A stretch of DNA of 64,000 bases from Cyrtodaria siliqua (GCA_037043455.1 JAWPHD010000289.1:310001-374000); one strand, 5' to 3'. Shown: positions 1 to 12,099, counted from the stretch's first letter. The notes: generated by a model not told the origin, from the letters alone. Program-made: numbers and translations.

Positions 1-536
1 GATTTTAATATTGCATAGAGTCATACATCTTCATAGCATAGTAGTCCGTCTATCAAACTTTACGCCATTTTCCTCATATGTATTATTAAGAGATGGCTCG
101 GTAACGAAATACATTTTCTCGGGTCGTCGTTTTATCTTCATTAGAGTTCCTTCCTTCTACGACTTTAACAATCGATTAGATTTACAGTGGTGTGTGTCCT
201 GCGGTTTGGATGGTAACCTATTTGAAATTAATTCATGTTTTCATTTAAGATCTGTAAAATGAGAGAACAAAACATAAATTCCAACTTCAACAAAATAGAT
301 TAGTTAAAAGTAAAAGCCAAAATAAATAGCAGAATTGTTGCTCAAGTGGAAACACGACCTCTGATTATAACATTGTACATTCTGGGCAAAAAAAGCATAG
401 TACAATTTGTTCTTTCTTTATGTTCTGGACAACAAAACAGGAAAATATTAATGCTATGTATGAAAATATTAGACCGCTAAGTCTAGTTAAATGCTCATAC
501 GTTACACCTTCGTGGTAACCTGGTATAGAATATAGA

Positions 537-696
537 GTTTAATTAACATTGTTGAAGTGATACGGGAAATAATTCCCGAGTGAGAAAGATTCTTGCGATA
601 TAGAAACGAGTGCGTTTTTGCACGAGTTTCTATATCGCAAGAATATTTCTCACGAGTGAATTATTTTCCGTATCACGAAAAAAATGATAATTAAAC
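537..696. mobile_element. Foldback (hairpin) MITE, copy 1
   Basis: An almost perfect inverted repeat with its core at 557-676. The arms gtgatacgggaaataatt and its complement enclose a short loop around cgtttttgcacg. Weaker pairing extends to gtttaatta at 537 and its complement at 688-696. No coding capacity. The same hairpin stands at 20506-20625. A foldback MITE is the likeliest reading; no flanking target duplication could be fixed. Confidence 0.75.
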
Positions 697-853
697 TATA
701 TAATATATACTCTGTGACGAATTTCTTTCCAATCGTCTCTTGACACAAGTATTCCTTCTTCTGTCACTCCTTTGGCGACAGCGCGGAATAATACCATGAC
801 GTCAATTCGTGACGTAATATCGTAACGTCTATCGTTTAGTTCATAACATTTGG

Positions 854-894
854 CTACTGTGCTATCTTGAACACTAGGCGAGATAGCACAGTAG
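854..894. repeat. Short perfect palindrome
   Basis: The sequence ctactgtgctatct and its exact complement surround a 13-base loop. It is conserved in copy 2 at 20803-20843 with one loop change. It could be a transcriptional hairpin or part of a small inverted-repeat element; nothing in the sequence decides between these. Confidence 0.6.
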
Positions 895-1743
895 AGGAAG
901 GGATACGTTATAGATTTTCTCAAACTGGAAAATTTCTATAATTCATCACAGAATATATAATATATGACACTCCATCTTCATCCCTGTCGCATGTTCATTC
1001 TGGCATTACTGTGATCTTCATCATGACTCTGCGTGTTAAAACTTTGGAACATGGCTCCATCGTAAATGGATGTTCTACTGTAGAATTTGTTTCAAAAATT
1101 CAGACCAGCGTACTATAGTTGATTGACGCTGTTTCGTATCATCTTTGATTTAGTATACTTATATCAGCTTCATGATTTTTTTATTAGATAATGTTGTAGA
1201 TGTTCTATTCAGAACATGCTTAATTAAACTATTAATATTATATATCAGGATGTTATCACTTTATGTTTTGTTTCACTGTTTTAATATCTTTTAAATTGCC
1301 TGAATCTGTTCCGATTATTACAGATAGCAACGTTACATATTACGTTCGTATATAATGAATCTGTACAGGTTTTGCTTGAATGATTGCTTCTCGAGTTTAG
1401 ATTTACTTTGATTTATTCTGATGACAATGTTTGATAAAATTCATCCAGTGCACATTTGGGTGATGTATTGTAGAAACATAGTCAGTTAGTAAACGTGCTA
1501 ATATATTGTGTCAATAATTATTTAAAGACCATATATGTATCACATGGCTTCTCCGTGTGAAAGAAAGCCAAATAATACGCTACTGTTTGTAGATAACATC
1601 TAATGAGTAATTTAATCATTTGAGTCCATCTGCTTGTCATCAATGAATGGTATATCATACGATATATTCCGAAACATTCAGACAGAGCTTAAAGGCAGAA
1701 TTTGTTATTAATTATAGCGTATAAATGAAACAGTCAACAATAC

Positions 1744-1806
1744 TTTCGTCTCTGTTTGTCCGTCCGTCCGCCCGCTGTCCGTTTGTCCGTCCGTCTGTCT
1801 GTCTGC
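1744..1806. repeat. (TCCG/TCTG)n microsatellite
   Basis: Imperfect tetranucleotide run mixing tccg and tctg. The matching run in copy 2 is at 21666-21727. It produces chance open frames of about 60-118 codons rich in Arg, Thr and Asp or Pro and Val on the two strands. Confidence 0.8.
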
Positions 1807-2099
1807 ATTTGCTCCATCGCGGAGGCATTTCTGATGGGAGATATTTTTATACAAAATTGCTGTACGTCCCAAAAAAACAACAGAACAACATGTATTAGGG
1901 ACGTTAGCCACGCCCCCACCACATTTCATTGACATACATATGTATATGCATTCTAATGCTTTACCTACTCTCCAACAAATATACGCACATGTAAGCATAA
2001 CAAAAATTGTTTTTAGTTTAAATTACTCCACAAGACAAACCACGAAAGATGCTAATTTGGAATTGTCATTGAAATCGATTTGAAATACACGTTTGCACT

Positions 2100-4280
2100 C
2101 CAGAGTATACCGAGGGAAAAAAGTTTAGCAAGTTTATGTTGCACCCTGGAAATAATACATTTTTGGTTGTAAAATCAAGAAAGTACTGCCATATATAGAC
2201 ACACTATTTTATTAAAAAAATACATCAATAACAGTCGAACATCTTAATGACGTAACGAATAAATGAACGCAATGGTCAAGCCCGTAAAGTCCTAAAATGT
2301 CAGTATATCTTGTATACAGTATTATTTCATCTAAAAAACTTGCCAAACTGATCTTACCTCCGTATATTATTGCCGTAAAGAAATGTTTTGCTTTTGTCGT
2401 AATAATATCGTTGAGAATATTCAAACCTAATTAAATGGAATATGTTGGTATCTCAAAACAGATTTAAATATTACTGAAATAGATAACATAATATAAACAG
2501 TGTACTTTGTCACACTTAAATCTTTGCGTAATCTAGTTCTAACTAACGAATATGAATGAGTCAAAGGTGAAGTAGTTTCAATTTGACAAACGCTCAAAAA
2601 ATCGGTATTTAAAGCAGAAATAGATGCGTAAAATATCTTTTTAGCTTTAATCTAAGTACTCGTTGGTTAAATCTCCAGAGGAAATACTCAAGTGTTTTAG
2701 TTTTTTGCATTCATTAAAGCAACTTCCAACATTAAGGGGTCTGTTTTTTATAGGTGTGTAACAGATTACGCGGAGCAGCACCCAACATTTTTTTTTCAAG
2801 ATATTCCTGTTAATTGTAAACGGCATTGTTATCTGTCAGTTGTTTTGGCTACACGTTTATTATTATAAAAGAATCGTTATTACATCTCTATGAAATATTC
2901 TCATGGTTGAAAATCGGGAAATTAATAAATATATGTGCGGAAAAAACCTTCATCACACAAGCATTATGAGACATGTCCAGCCAGTTGAAGTCCGTGAAGG
3001 TTACCCGAGAACTGAGAGTAATCACACTACTGCGAGTGGAGTTATACAGCACCTGACGAAGCTCGAAGTAGAATCACCTTTATTTTTATTTTTTCCTAGT
3101 CATTATTTTATAGATATATATAAAAACTGATAATCGAAATCCTGCAATTTAATATCACATAATTTGTTTGGTTGCTGCAAAAAGTCACACAGACTATGAA
3201 TTAGTAGTGCGTTTACTTACTTGCCATTTGGGCTCTAGGAGCCTAATCATTTTGAATTTAAAGTCGATTATCTCTTTAGGCCTGTCCTAGTGGCATCATA
3301 TGTGAACAAACTCAATACAACTGAGTCTGCCACTTTTGTCAAGTGCTTGTGCTTGTTATGTAACAGGGTGTTATCTTAATATAAGTTTTATTTTATACTT
3401 TTTTAACAAGTTGGCATGCGCTCGTATTATATATTTTCTAGCGTGCAGTTTATCTCCCGCTTTTTGAAAATGAATATTGCCCACTTTGGACACCGATTAC
3501 GTGCCAATGGTATAATCGTCTAGCATAGGCATGGACATGTAAGTATCGGGTAGTTTGGTGCATGTCTGTTACAATGAGCGAATAAAGGAACAACAATTTA
3601 CAAAGTAGGGATTTGTTTTATTGGCCGCCGCATTGTCCCATCTACACGGTTTTCTACACGTTGTCCACAACTTATAGACGGTTCTAAGTTGTAGACAGTG
3701 ACAAATGTGCAGTGAACTTGTTCACGGAGTGCAAACCTAAAAATGAAAACTCGTTAAAAAGAAAGTGTGCACATCTATTCATGGAAATACATGTAATTTC
3801 AAAGATCAATAAAGTCGTGATACCTTTGTTGGAAAGTTCCTTTACTAACAAAGTCCGATTTCCTTAAAGTCATAAAGTAAAAAAAAATAATTGCAAAATG
3901 TATGAAGCTAAATATAGTACACACAGTTAAATGGGTGAACAGTCATCTTGTTAGGTGCTAATTTTCCGGAATTTCTCATGAATGTCAAACGTTTAACTTT
4001 TTCTCAAACATAAAGTTAAGATGTTTGAATGTTTGACATAACAGCTTACAGCTAGGCAATATTAGTAATGAGGCTTATAATGCCAATTTGCACATTTTTT
4101 TGATTAAATATATTTGACATTTCTCATTAACTTAGTTCTATATAATACCTTACAGTCAGTATGATTCTGTGTATAAAACGGATAGACCGGACCTTATATC
4201 ACACAAATATATTGTTTTTGCTTGATTTATGACAACAAGTTATTGTAAGATATTGTATAGCATTTGATAGATTACCAATG
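2100..4280. other. Duplicated non-coding stretch
   Basis: No gene, RNA or mobile element recognised. It is shared with copy 2 (22030-24240). The longest frame (2903-3130) is present in both copies but most differences change amino acids, so it is unlikely to be a gene. A small stem, with acaacttatag and ctaagttgt separated by a few bases, lies near 3668-3695. Confidence 0.6.
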
Positions 4281-4289
4281 TCCAAAACT

Positions 4290-4429
4290 CATTACGTGGT
4301 CCGAGTATTAACGTTCAAACCCCATTCAACCCCTTCTCCAAGAAGCGAAAACGGGGAAATATCCGCAATAAGATCCTGCTAATATAAACTTCCACATTGC
4401 ATAATGGAATTAAGGCGAGACCACATAAT
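4290..4429. mobile_element. MITE with cattacgtggtcc termini (short form)
   Basis: It begins with cattacgtggtccgag and ends with ggcgagaccacataat, giving short terminal inverted repeats. The 140-bp body includes the accccttctccaagaagcga motif shared by all copies. Relatives are at 24247-24387, 11366-11607, 9877-10061, 32674-32859, 33629-33672 and 62830-62899. No open frame. A non-autonomous DNA transposon is the best reading. Confidence 0.7.
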
Positions 4430-4480
4430 ATATGGTGCTTCGTCGATTTAGAACAGTAGGAACTGTAGTACATGTAGATG

Positions 4481-4791
4481 AGGGCTGGCGTGGCGCAGTC
4501 GGTAGCGCGGCGGATTTGTAACCGGAGGCCCCGGGTTCAATCCTCCGTGGTGCCACTGAGTTCCGTCGGTGTGTTCTTGGGCAAGACACTTTACCTTAGC
4601 CTCGTCCGTCGAATGGGGACGTAAACCGGGCGGTCCCGTGCATCGGTCTATCCTCCGAGCACGTTAAAGAACCATAAGAATCTATTCGATAATAAGGGTA
4701 GGGCAGGTTCCCGGATTCCTATGTATCCTTCCCCTCTTTCTGGGGCGGCTCTTAATGACCTATACTGTGTTGATGAGCCGTTATACAACAT
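4481..4791 (+). mobile_element. tRNA-derived SINE, absent from copy 2
   Basis: The head looks like a tRNA: A-box-like tggcgcagtcggtagcg, a seven-base loop tttgtaa (anticodon UGU, as in tRNA-Thr) and B-box-like ggttcaatcc. Next comes a body with ttcttgggcaagacacttt, a motif widespread in animal SINEs with a conserved central domain (MetaSINE-like is my tentative family). The site in copy 2 (near 24436) is empty, with the flanks joined directly, so both ends are fixed to a base or so. No clear target duplication remains. Pol III transcription through the A and B boxes is expected from the family, not shown here. Confidence 0.8.
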
Positions 4792-5019
4792 TCAATGTGG
4801 ACACAAATGGTTTCCAGATTGTTTTATGTAACGGAGATAGTAGTGTGCATGTAGACAATGATCAATTTTTGTTGGGAAATATTGTGTAATTGTGGTAGAA
4901 ATAATTCTGAAAGGGGAGATCCATGTCTTTCCCTGTTTTTGATGTTTGTTATTTCTATGTGCATCCTTTTCTTTTTTTAATTAAGTTTCTAATATTAACC
5001 GGTACACTCAGTTAATATC

Positions 5020-5560
5020 ATACGTATGCATCTTAAGAAACTGAAACACGCTATATTGAATGATATGATCATACACGCTCAGTAAGTTTTAATGATTAGT
5101 TTTAATGATTATTTGTTGGTTGTAGAAACTAATACTCAAAATAACGGAACATTTTACTATACAATACTGTTCATCAAGATTATATCCTAGATAAACTATG
5201 AATTGGTATCTCTTAATTCGACGTTACATTTTTGGAATGGCTGGTTAAAGCCGTTTATATTGTGTCTATCGAGTTTGGATTCTTAAAAAAATAAGTTATA
5301 TATATATACCTCATCGTCAGTTGGTTTACAAACGGTATACATATGTTGTAAAAAGTGGTTGTTATTGGCGGGATAGTTAAATTAACAATCTATCAGAACT
5401 ATGGGTTTTTTCTACACAAAATTGGTTCCGATCATTTTGAAATGTACGAGTCTATTTGAACCTGCTTTTAAGTAATTACATTTAAATGAACTTAAACATT
5501 AGCACGATCGATTTAATTGCTTGATTTAAAGAATTAGCATCCTCAGACATTACCACTTAC
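5020..5560. repeat. Dispersed repeat R1, copy in duplication copy 1
   Basis: A non-coding repeat of at least 0.5 kb beginning near agaaactgaaacacgctat. Related copies lie at 24680-25494 and, interrupted by other elements, at 14815-17150. It includes a (TA)n stretch before acctcatcgt. This copy stops at 5560, where the deletion described for copy 1 begins. Confidence 0.7.
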
Positions 5561-5571
5561 TACATATTGAC

Positions 5572-5665
5572 TAGATGAAAGGTCGATCTGACATGACCTC
5601 AAAGGCAGTCTGGTCAGATCCTGTATAGCGGAGAGTATCAAAGCGTAATTAGGATATGATTTGAA
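5572..5665. mobile_element. Orphan right end of a TIR element
   Basis: This piece matches the right terminal repeat of the element at 27575-28455 (ggtcgatctgacatgacc onwards), but its left part is missing. The remnant shows that copy 1 lost sequence here and that copy 2 did not gain it. Confidence 0.7.
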
Positions 5666-6355
5666 TGAGATATTTTTAAATGCGTGTTTGTTTCGACTTT
5701 TAAACCTACGTTTGCAATAATGAATTCAATTTTCACTAAATTAAATATGAGCACATTTTGATAAAAAGGTGCTTTACTGTTCATCATTGTATGTTTATTC
5801 TTATATCGGCGTCGACGTCAGTAATACGTTATTTACGTCACTGTTAGTTATTTGTGTGTTCTGAGCTAGATAATAATATTTAGCGATTATGAATATTTTT
5901 TTACCGAGAAATACAAATCGTTCACCCATATAAATGTAAGAATGTTACATAATCACTTACTATAACATTATTTATAAACAACAATATCAAAGACAACTGC
6001 CTAAGTGTGGCTGTGCTAGTTATTTATTTATTAACATTCTGTTTGCTATTAAAAAGACGCTAAAAATACATGTGAGTTGTAAATTATTACAAGATCGGTG
6101 TATACACTACTAATCTAATCTCTCTTTATAACTACCAGTGTGATAAGATTACACAAAAAGGTACACAAATCTGAACCTATCGCACGGAAACTACTATTGC
6201 CGTTGTTCAGAACGGTGAACTTTATGAAAGAGGAAATAAAGAATGCAAGTGTGTTATTGTTGTTGATTCGCTGTTTATCATTATCATATCTCGTCTAAAT
6301 CTCATATTGGAGTTGCGCCATGTAGACCGTTATCAGAGAACATCTCCGTAGCTGC

Positions 6356-6532
6356 TCTCTGAAACATCGACTTGCACCAAGCTGTAGCCTCACTGAAACG
6401 TCGACTTGCACCAGTTGTAGGCTTCACTGAAACATCGACTTGCACCAGATGTAGGCCTCACTTGCACCAGCTGTTGGCCTTACTGAAACATCGACTTGCA
6501 CCAGCTATAGGTCTCACTGAAACATCGACTTG
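6356..6532. repeat. 34-bp minisatellite, copy 1
   Basis: About five and a half imperfect units built on actgaaacatcgacttgcac followed by cagctgtaggcctc. One unit is shortened (cctcacttgcaccag). The copy at 29155-29330 has the same unit order and the same short unit, so the array has not turned over since the duplication. Confidence 0.85.
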
Positions 6533-6715
6533 CGTTTGATATTACCATTACGACCATGAGACCTAGAGTTACGCGTTCTAATAGAAAATATAGAACAAAT
6601 GTCAATAATAGGATCTTTTGAACACTGTATGCATTTGGTGTATTCATTCTAAATTGCAAGCAGATTTAAAGAAATGTTAGTGATTGGTGTACGATAAATA
6701 ATAAGGTTGTTTAAC

Positions 6716-7082
6716 CACTCATAGAATATGTTGTCTGCTTTTTGATACGCAGGCTTCATAACCGCTGCTCCCAACTAAATTCCATTATGTTTAGTTCGCT
6801 CTTCGGGGCATTTAATTGTATTAGATAATGGGACCATACGCCGTACGACATGGGGAAGCTGTTAACTCCATGTCCACCGCCATATGCATGCCATCTTTGG
6901 TATGGTTAAACTTTTGTACTATTGATTTTATGAATATTGAGTTCTGCTAAACCCGGGGCTAGAGGGCGTGAGAGGTAGCTAGCATATTTCACTACCGCTC
7001 ACGAACAGTCTCAGTCAAACCGAGACTGCAATATTTCGTATGTGTCGTGCTCGGCCGTTTCCAAAGGTCCATTATCATACTC
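6716..7082. repeat. Dispersed repeat R2 with internal stem, copy 1
   Basis: A repeat of about 370 bp ending in tttccaaaggtccattatca. It carries a stem cagtctca...ccgagactg. Other copies: 29518-29870 (lacking cggccgtttcc), 58047-58445 on the minus strand, the end only at 48825-48866, and a partial diverged piece at 11985-12050 and 34052-34118. No coding potential seen. It is probably the non-coding part of a transposon whose name I do not know. Confidence 0.75.
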
Positions 7083-7560
7083 TTTATTAATCCCATACAG
7101 TCAAGTTCAAACAAAAATTTAGCAAACTGTGCAGAAATGTTGCTTAAAATAAATAACACAGCTATTCAAAATGTAAAATTACAAAATATAATAGGCATTG
7201 ACATTGATGAATCATTATCGTGGAAATTTCATATATCTAAAGCATGCAATAAACTTGAAAAAATTAATCTATTAAAAAGGATTGCTTACTACCTAACCTA
7301 TGAAATGAAGAAACCTTTCTATAACTCTTATACTACTTTTGATTATGGTTGTATGCATGGAGTCAAACAAATAAATTCTCCAGCAAGAAACACCGTCTTA
7401 ACTAATGTTTAAGGCAATCCAGTGGCTTACCTTTCAACGCAGATGTGATCATCACACAGGAGTTATGATTTATAAATCATTTAATAATTTAACTTTGGAT
7501 TACATAACCAATTTAAAACCTTCTCTACAAATTCAAATTATAACTTAAGATCTATATAAT
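7083..7560 (+). pseudogene. Non-LTR retrotransposon ORF2 C-terminal fragment, copy 1
   Basis: The frame at 7047-7412 encodes about 110 residues like the region after the RT catalytic core of CR1/Jockey-type elements: GIDIDESLSWKFHI, then LLKRIAYYLT, then a Tyr-Asn-Ser-Tyr segment followed by FDYGC. These correspond to the usual sequence after the YADD box. The frame breaks near 7410, and similar sequence (LTFQ-like, then YNLRS) continues out of frame to about 7560. The catalytic core is absent. The start codon at 7047 lies in repeat R2, so it is not a genuine start. Confidence 0.7.
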
Positions 7561-8528
7561 TATAACTCTGGATATAGCTCATTTAAAACCTAGAATACAT
7601 ATTCTTAAACGTTTGCTGATGTGTACTTCTAGCACGTCGTGCTACAAAGGTGAATATGCAATCAATAATGTAAATGGAAAAAAAGTGTCTGGTAAGAAAA
7701 AAAAAAGTATTTTTCAATATTGTTTAAACACCCGTGACCTGATCGGTTATTATGCTAAACTTTGTTCCCAGTTCCAACCCAGATATAAAGCTATTTTCTC
7801 TCGACATCTATTTTACGCTTGCGTAAAACCTTGCTTGCTATTATTATTATTATTATCATTACTGGAATGTGTAAGATCTGACATCTTTATATGCTAATAA
7901 TTACTGTTGGCACATTTATTCGTCACAAATTGGTTGTTAATTGAAAGAATTGTATTATACAAGCGTCGAAGAGTTTGCTCCGAAAAAACGGTAATTGCGT
8001 TGTTTATTAAAAAGCTTCATACGTTTACAAAAGGTAATAAATTGTAATTGTGTTCTAGCTATAATAATTATATTACACAATGTTGATATAAATCTATGAG
8101 TATGTGAATTGCTTTTTTACATGGTGAGTTAATTTCGAAATACAATAAATCTTAGTTTTCCTATAGTTGTACATTTTTTAATTATAATTTATTCACACTT
8201 AGTAGGTATGCCATCTTCTCTCAAAGTACCAATCAATCACATAACAGTTTCTCGGGGAATATCCCTGTCTATCACGGCTTTGGCTGCGGTATTTGGCATT
8301 GTGAGCCTGCAAACAGAACTGTTGTTCATACCGATCGTTTAAGATCGCGGAGCTCGATCAAACTTAGGATATATTGTCTTTTTAATTAATTTTTGACCGT
8401 TATTTGTGATACGCAGTCTTAAAGGGGTTAGGCACTAGTTTCAAACGAAAATGATGTTAATTGCGATGGGCTTTGAAAAACTTGAACAAATCTGAAAAAA
8501 TTATCAAAATGGCATGAAAAATAAAGGA

Positions 8529-8688
8529 GGTATGACCTATTGAAAATGTGCAAAGAAACTCAAATGGATTCGGTCATCTATGAAATATGACATCAACGCG
8601 CCTTTTCACCATATATGGCATACTGATTATATGTCATTTAAAGCAATGAAACATTTATGTTCTGTGCAATTTTCAATAGGTCATATCC
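8529..8688. mobile_element. Small inverted-repeat element, copy 1
   Basis: It starts with ggtatgacctattgaaaatg and ends with the complement, cattttcaataggtcatatcc-like (one base different). The 24-bp ends enclose about 110 bp of AT-rich sequence. Copy 2 counterpart is at 31302-31461. Probably a MITE. Confidence 0.6.
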
Positions 8689-9876
8689 CAGCGAACAATA
8701 TAAATCGGCCTGATAACGGATTCTAAGCGGAATATCGGTCCTTACACGGGCAGACGTCCGTCCGTCTTTCAATGATTACACAGTGTTTTTGCTTTTTTGT
8801 TTCCATATCAATGGAATGGTGTTCTACAGATGTTATCTGGTTATAAACTACAGGTTAACCCGTGGAAAGGAGACATCGACTTTCAATCACGGTTCGTGAA
8901 CGGACCGCCGGTAGTCTGATTTACCAGACACAGGCGAATATTTACGATTTTTACCGAATACAATACGACCATTTTATTTTTAATATTTTTATAGGAATTT
9001 ATTATTTAAACAGAAAATATTTATTTCTTATATAAATATATGTTTCTCAACACATTTATATATATTATATGCTTGTATAACTAAAACACTACACCATCAG
9101 GTCTACCGTTAACAAATACTTCGTAAAAGCTTTGCAAAATGTTATTATGTAACCTTGAGAATATATGCCTACGATAAAATGTTACTTTTTCTTAAAGTGA
9201 GTAGTTATAAATGGCACGTTCTTTGATGATCGCTGAAGAAGACCTTAATCTTTTAACAGCGTGAACTTTCTTTCACAGCTCAAACTGTGTTTGTTCATGT
9301 TTTATATTAAACCACGACAATGTTGGAGGCCGTTTTATCAAAGCGTGTAATTCTAAGTGGTATTGTCTCGGATTATGTATAATAGGACAGGCAATATATT
9401 ATAATCAATCGCGTGTCTGATCATATGTATTCATAAATAAATACATTTGTATTATGTTGGCACTAAATAGATAGAAAGATAGAAGCAGACATATATGACT
9501 AACAGAATATGTAGCATACACAGAACACAGTCAGCCAAAGCACGCGTGCAAAACAAATAATAACAATTACACGGAAAAAACACTAAAAAAATGCGATACC
9601 ACGAACTCGATTTGCAGTTTGCCTAATGTGGCATTGAATTGCATTCATAATGATATCGTATGGTATTAAACTACTCCGAGCTGACTGGTTATTTGACCCG
9701 TATTGACATTTCTATCAATACTGCTGAAGTCATGAATGGTAACCGTTAAGACGTCATTTTAAGCGCTAGCAATAAGTGTAAAAGTCAAACAGAAAATGCA
9801 GATTTCACAGAACAAACAAAGTAAACCCTAAAACACGCAAAAAGACAAAGTAAAACATGAATGTCAAGAAGCAAAA

Positions 9877-10061
9877 ATTGGGTTGGCAGGGTATGAAATA
9901 AAATCTTAATTTCGGCTTAAAAAGTATGCATATTGTAAAATTAAAACATGTAGTAGGTAATTCTAAATAAGGTATAGCATTTTTTCACTAAAATATGTAT
10001 AAAATCCTGCTATTAAAAGCTTTCCCATTGCTTAATGGTATTAAGGCGGGACCACGTAATG
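9877..10061. mobile_element. MITE with acgtggtcc terminus, 5' truncated
   Basis: This is the right part of the MITE family described at 11366-11607: gggttggcagggtatgaaat to gggaccacgtaatg. The left terminal repeat is missing. Counterpart in copy 2: 32674-32859. Confidence 0.6.
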
Positions 10062-10389
10062 TAGTATAAACACATACTGGTTATGTAGTGGTTATTATTT
10101 GGACTTTAAAAGTGAATGGGTCCGGTTCAAGTTCCGCTCTGGATAACCTTTGATTTGTTGTTGTAGATACAACATTGATATGCTACTCATATAGTTTATA
10201 CATCTATACCGACGTGTGTGATGTTCGTCTAACTGGACCTACTTCTTCGGTGACATGATTTATTACCATTAGCGTGTATATCTTTAACGCAATAAGATGT
10301 CGTTTTCAAACCTTTATTGAAATATTGTCAAGACACAAAACACGCGTCTTCGTAGATGTATTGACTACATACGTTGACTGGTTTGTGTT

Positions 10390-10744
10390 GCCTTGTACTC
10401 GAGTTGAGGATTTTAATATTCGTAATCTTTGTATAACTAAAAAGCTACTCAATCAGGGTTACCGTTACCATAAACTTCGTAAGACTCTTCTGCGACAAGG
10501 ACTATCACAACCTGACTTCTATGGTGATGTGATTTATAGACTTCGTAAGATTTTTGGTCATGATCACTTTCATACTATCTTTGTTAGACTTGTTAAAAAG
10601 TTTATCAAAAGAGATTATGACCCTATCATTTTGCAACGTACTGCATGCTTGGCGGTGGAACCTTTTACAGTTCGCCACTACGCTTTCCTTTTTAATTGTA
10701 CGATGACCGGACGGGCTGTGGACCCTATGATGACGCCTACCTAA
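10390..10744 (+). pseudogene. Penelope-like RT C-terminal fragment, subfamily A, copy 1
   Basis: Part of the frame 10274-10744. It encodes the region downstream of the RT palm: NIRNLCITKKLLNQGYRYHK, then LRQGLSQPDFYGDVIY, then QRTACLAVEPFTVRHYAF and the terminal TGRAVDPMM. Compared with 51157-51460, about 21 codons are missing in frame between LRKT and LRQGLS. Copy 2 has the same deletion. Assignment to Penelope-like elements rests on the related frame at 12109 (YW-KLHK motif) and the YLDD box; it is moderately sure. Non-functional. Confidence 0.65.
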
Positions 10745-11250
10745 AGCCCAATGGGACGGTGGCGTTTGATGGTTGTCTAAGATTTTTCTTGTCGTGCCCT
10801 TAGTGGCTTATTGTCTTGTTGCTCTGGCTTCTGCCAAGTCAGTGAGTACCTTCATTGTGGCTTTCTATGCTATTGCGTTTTTGTATTATATTTACACGAG
10901 CATATTTGTGTTTTACTTATATCGCCTATTGATGCTGCCTTGTTGGTTAGAGATAAGATCAAGTCGGGGGTTTCTTTATTTACACTGTCCTGTTTTAATG
11001 GGATGACAGTAGGGTAAGTGTGAGGTTTGGTGCACTCTAGTACCGGTTTAAACCCCCAGTGGGCTTTGTTGCCACTGACCGTTCCAAGGCGGTAGCCCTT
11101 TTGCCAACTATTTTGTGTTTGTGATGTCGTTTGCATTTTTTTTATTACTTTTGCCTTCTTGTTTGTCTGTGTGCGTGTTTGTTTTTGTGTTTTGTGGTTG
11201 ACTGTCTCCTTGAATTCTGCTTTCCCTGTCCGATATTTTTGTCTTTCCTT
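10745..11250 (+). mobile_element. Penelope-like 3' non-coding region with conserved tail
   Basis: It follows the RT stop codon directly. It contains the conserved block ggtaagtgtgaggtttggtg, then a ggtttaaacccc box, then ccactgaccgttccaaggcg, and ends with a ttgactgtc...ccctgtccgatat stretch. The same order recurs at 51612-52100 and many other places in the window. Small frames inside it (10773, 10811, 11159) are not conserved in length and I do not call them genes. Copy 2 has lost most of this part through a deletion. Confidence 0.7.
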
Positions 11251-11365
11251 GTTTAAAGCGGTAGACCTAGTTAGTAACGTGGTGATCCCGAAGGATGTTC
11301 AAGGCACACAGACTGAGGTATTAGTACGGCACATTACAAAATGCATTGATCTAAGTTTTGAAACT

Positions 11366-11607
11366 CATTACGTGGTCCAAGTACTAACTTTCATACCCCA
11401 TCCAACCCCTTCTCCTGGAAGCGAAATCGGGGTTGGCTTGAGTATGAAATAAAACTTTTTAAAAAAAATTAAAATTAAAGCCTTTAATAGTTTTTTTTCA
11501 GTAAAATATGTGTTTAAATGTTTTTTCTTGTCGAAATATCCGTTATAAAATCCTGCTACTATAAGCTTTCCCATCAATTATTGAAATTAAGGAGGGATCA
11601 CGTAATG
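11366..11607. mobile_element. MITE with cattacgtggtcc termini (242-bp form)
   Basis: The longest complete member: left end cattacgtggtccaag, right end gggatcacgtaatg. Inside are accccttctcctggaagcga and a gtatgaaataaaac stretch. It is inserted after the Penelope-like tail. In copy 2 only the right end survives (33629-33672). Confidence 0.7.
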
Positions 11608-11734
11608 TGAAGTGACAGAATGTTTACAAACCGTATGCAAGTAGTTTCAAACCAATGTCGTAGCAAGTAGTTTTTGTGTATGTTCCGGTATGTGTCTGTA
11701 TGTTTGTCTGAAAATTTGTTTATATATTGCTATG

Positions 11735-12050
11735 ATAGAGATTTCATGTTGAGTATTTCACCAGATACCCAGGCAGGTGTTATTGAAGCATTTAATAAAA
11801 ATAGTATAAAAGTAATTTAAGAACTCTTCTGCGACAAGAACTATCACAACCTCACTTCTATGGTGATGTGATTTACAAACTCCGTAACATCCTTGGTCAT
11901 GATCACTTTCATACTATCTTTGTTAAACGTGTTAAAGGTTTATCAAAAGAGGATTATAGCAAGTATTGTTCCACTACCGCATATGAAAAGTCTCAATCAA
12001 ACCGAGTTGCAATATCGTTTGTATTTATCCAGTTTGGCCATTTCCAAATT
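11735..12050 (+). pseudogene. Penelope-like RT with core deletion, joined to repeat R2, copy 1
   Basis: It encodes YCYDRDFMLSISPDTQAG and EAFNK, then jumps directly to the LRQ-LSQPHFYGDVIYK region. The YLDD catalytic box and about 130 codons after it are gone. The frame then shifts, and near 11985 the sequence changes into a diverged piece of repeat R2 (agtctcaatcaaaccgag). Counterpart 33785-34118. A chimera of two repeats and not a gene. Confidence 0.6.
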
Positions 12051-12099
12051 TCTTATTTAAGCTTCCAACAATATAATTATTGTCTTACGACTACATTAT

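Noticed and set aside
11..262. 83-codon open frame kept in both duplication copies (also 19960-20211)
   Set aside because: Most differences between the copies change amino acids, there is no recognisable motif, and the copies are young enough for a frame to survive by chance.
10773..11577. Several hydrophobic frames that look like small membrane proteins
   Set aside because: They lie in the non-coding 3' region of the Penelope-like element, are T-rich by composition, and are interrupted in most other copies.
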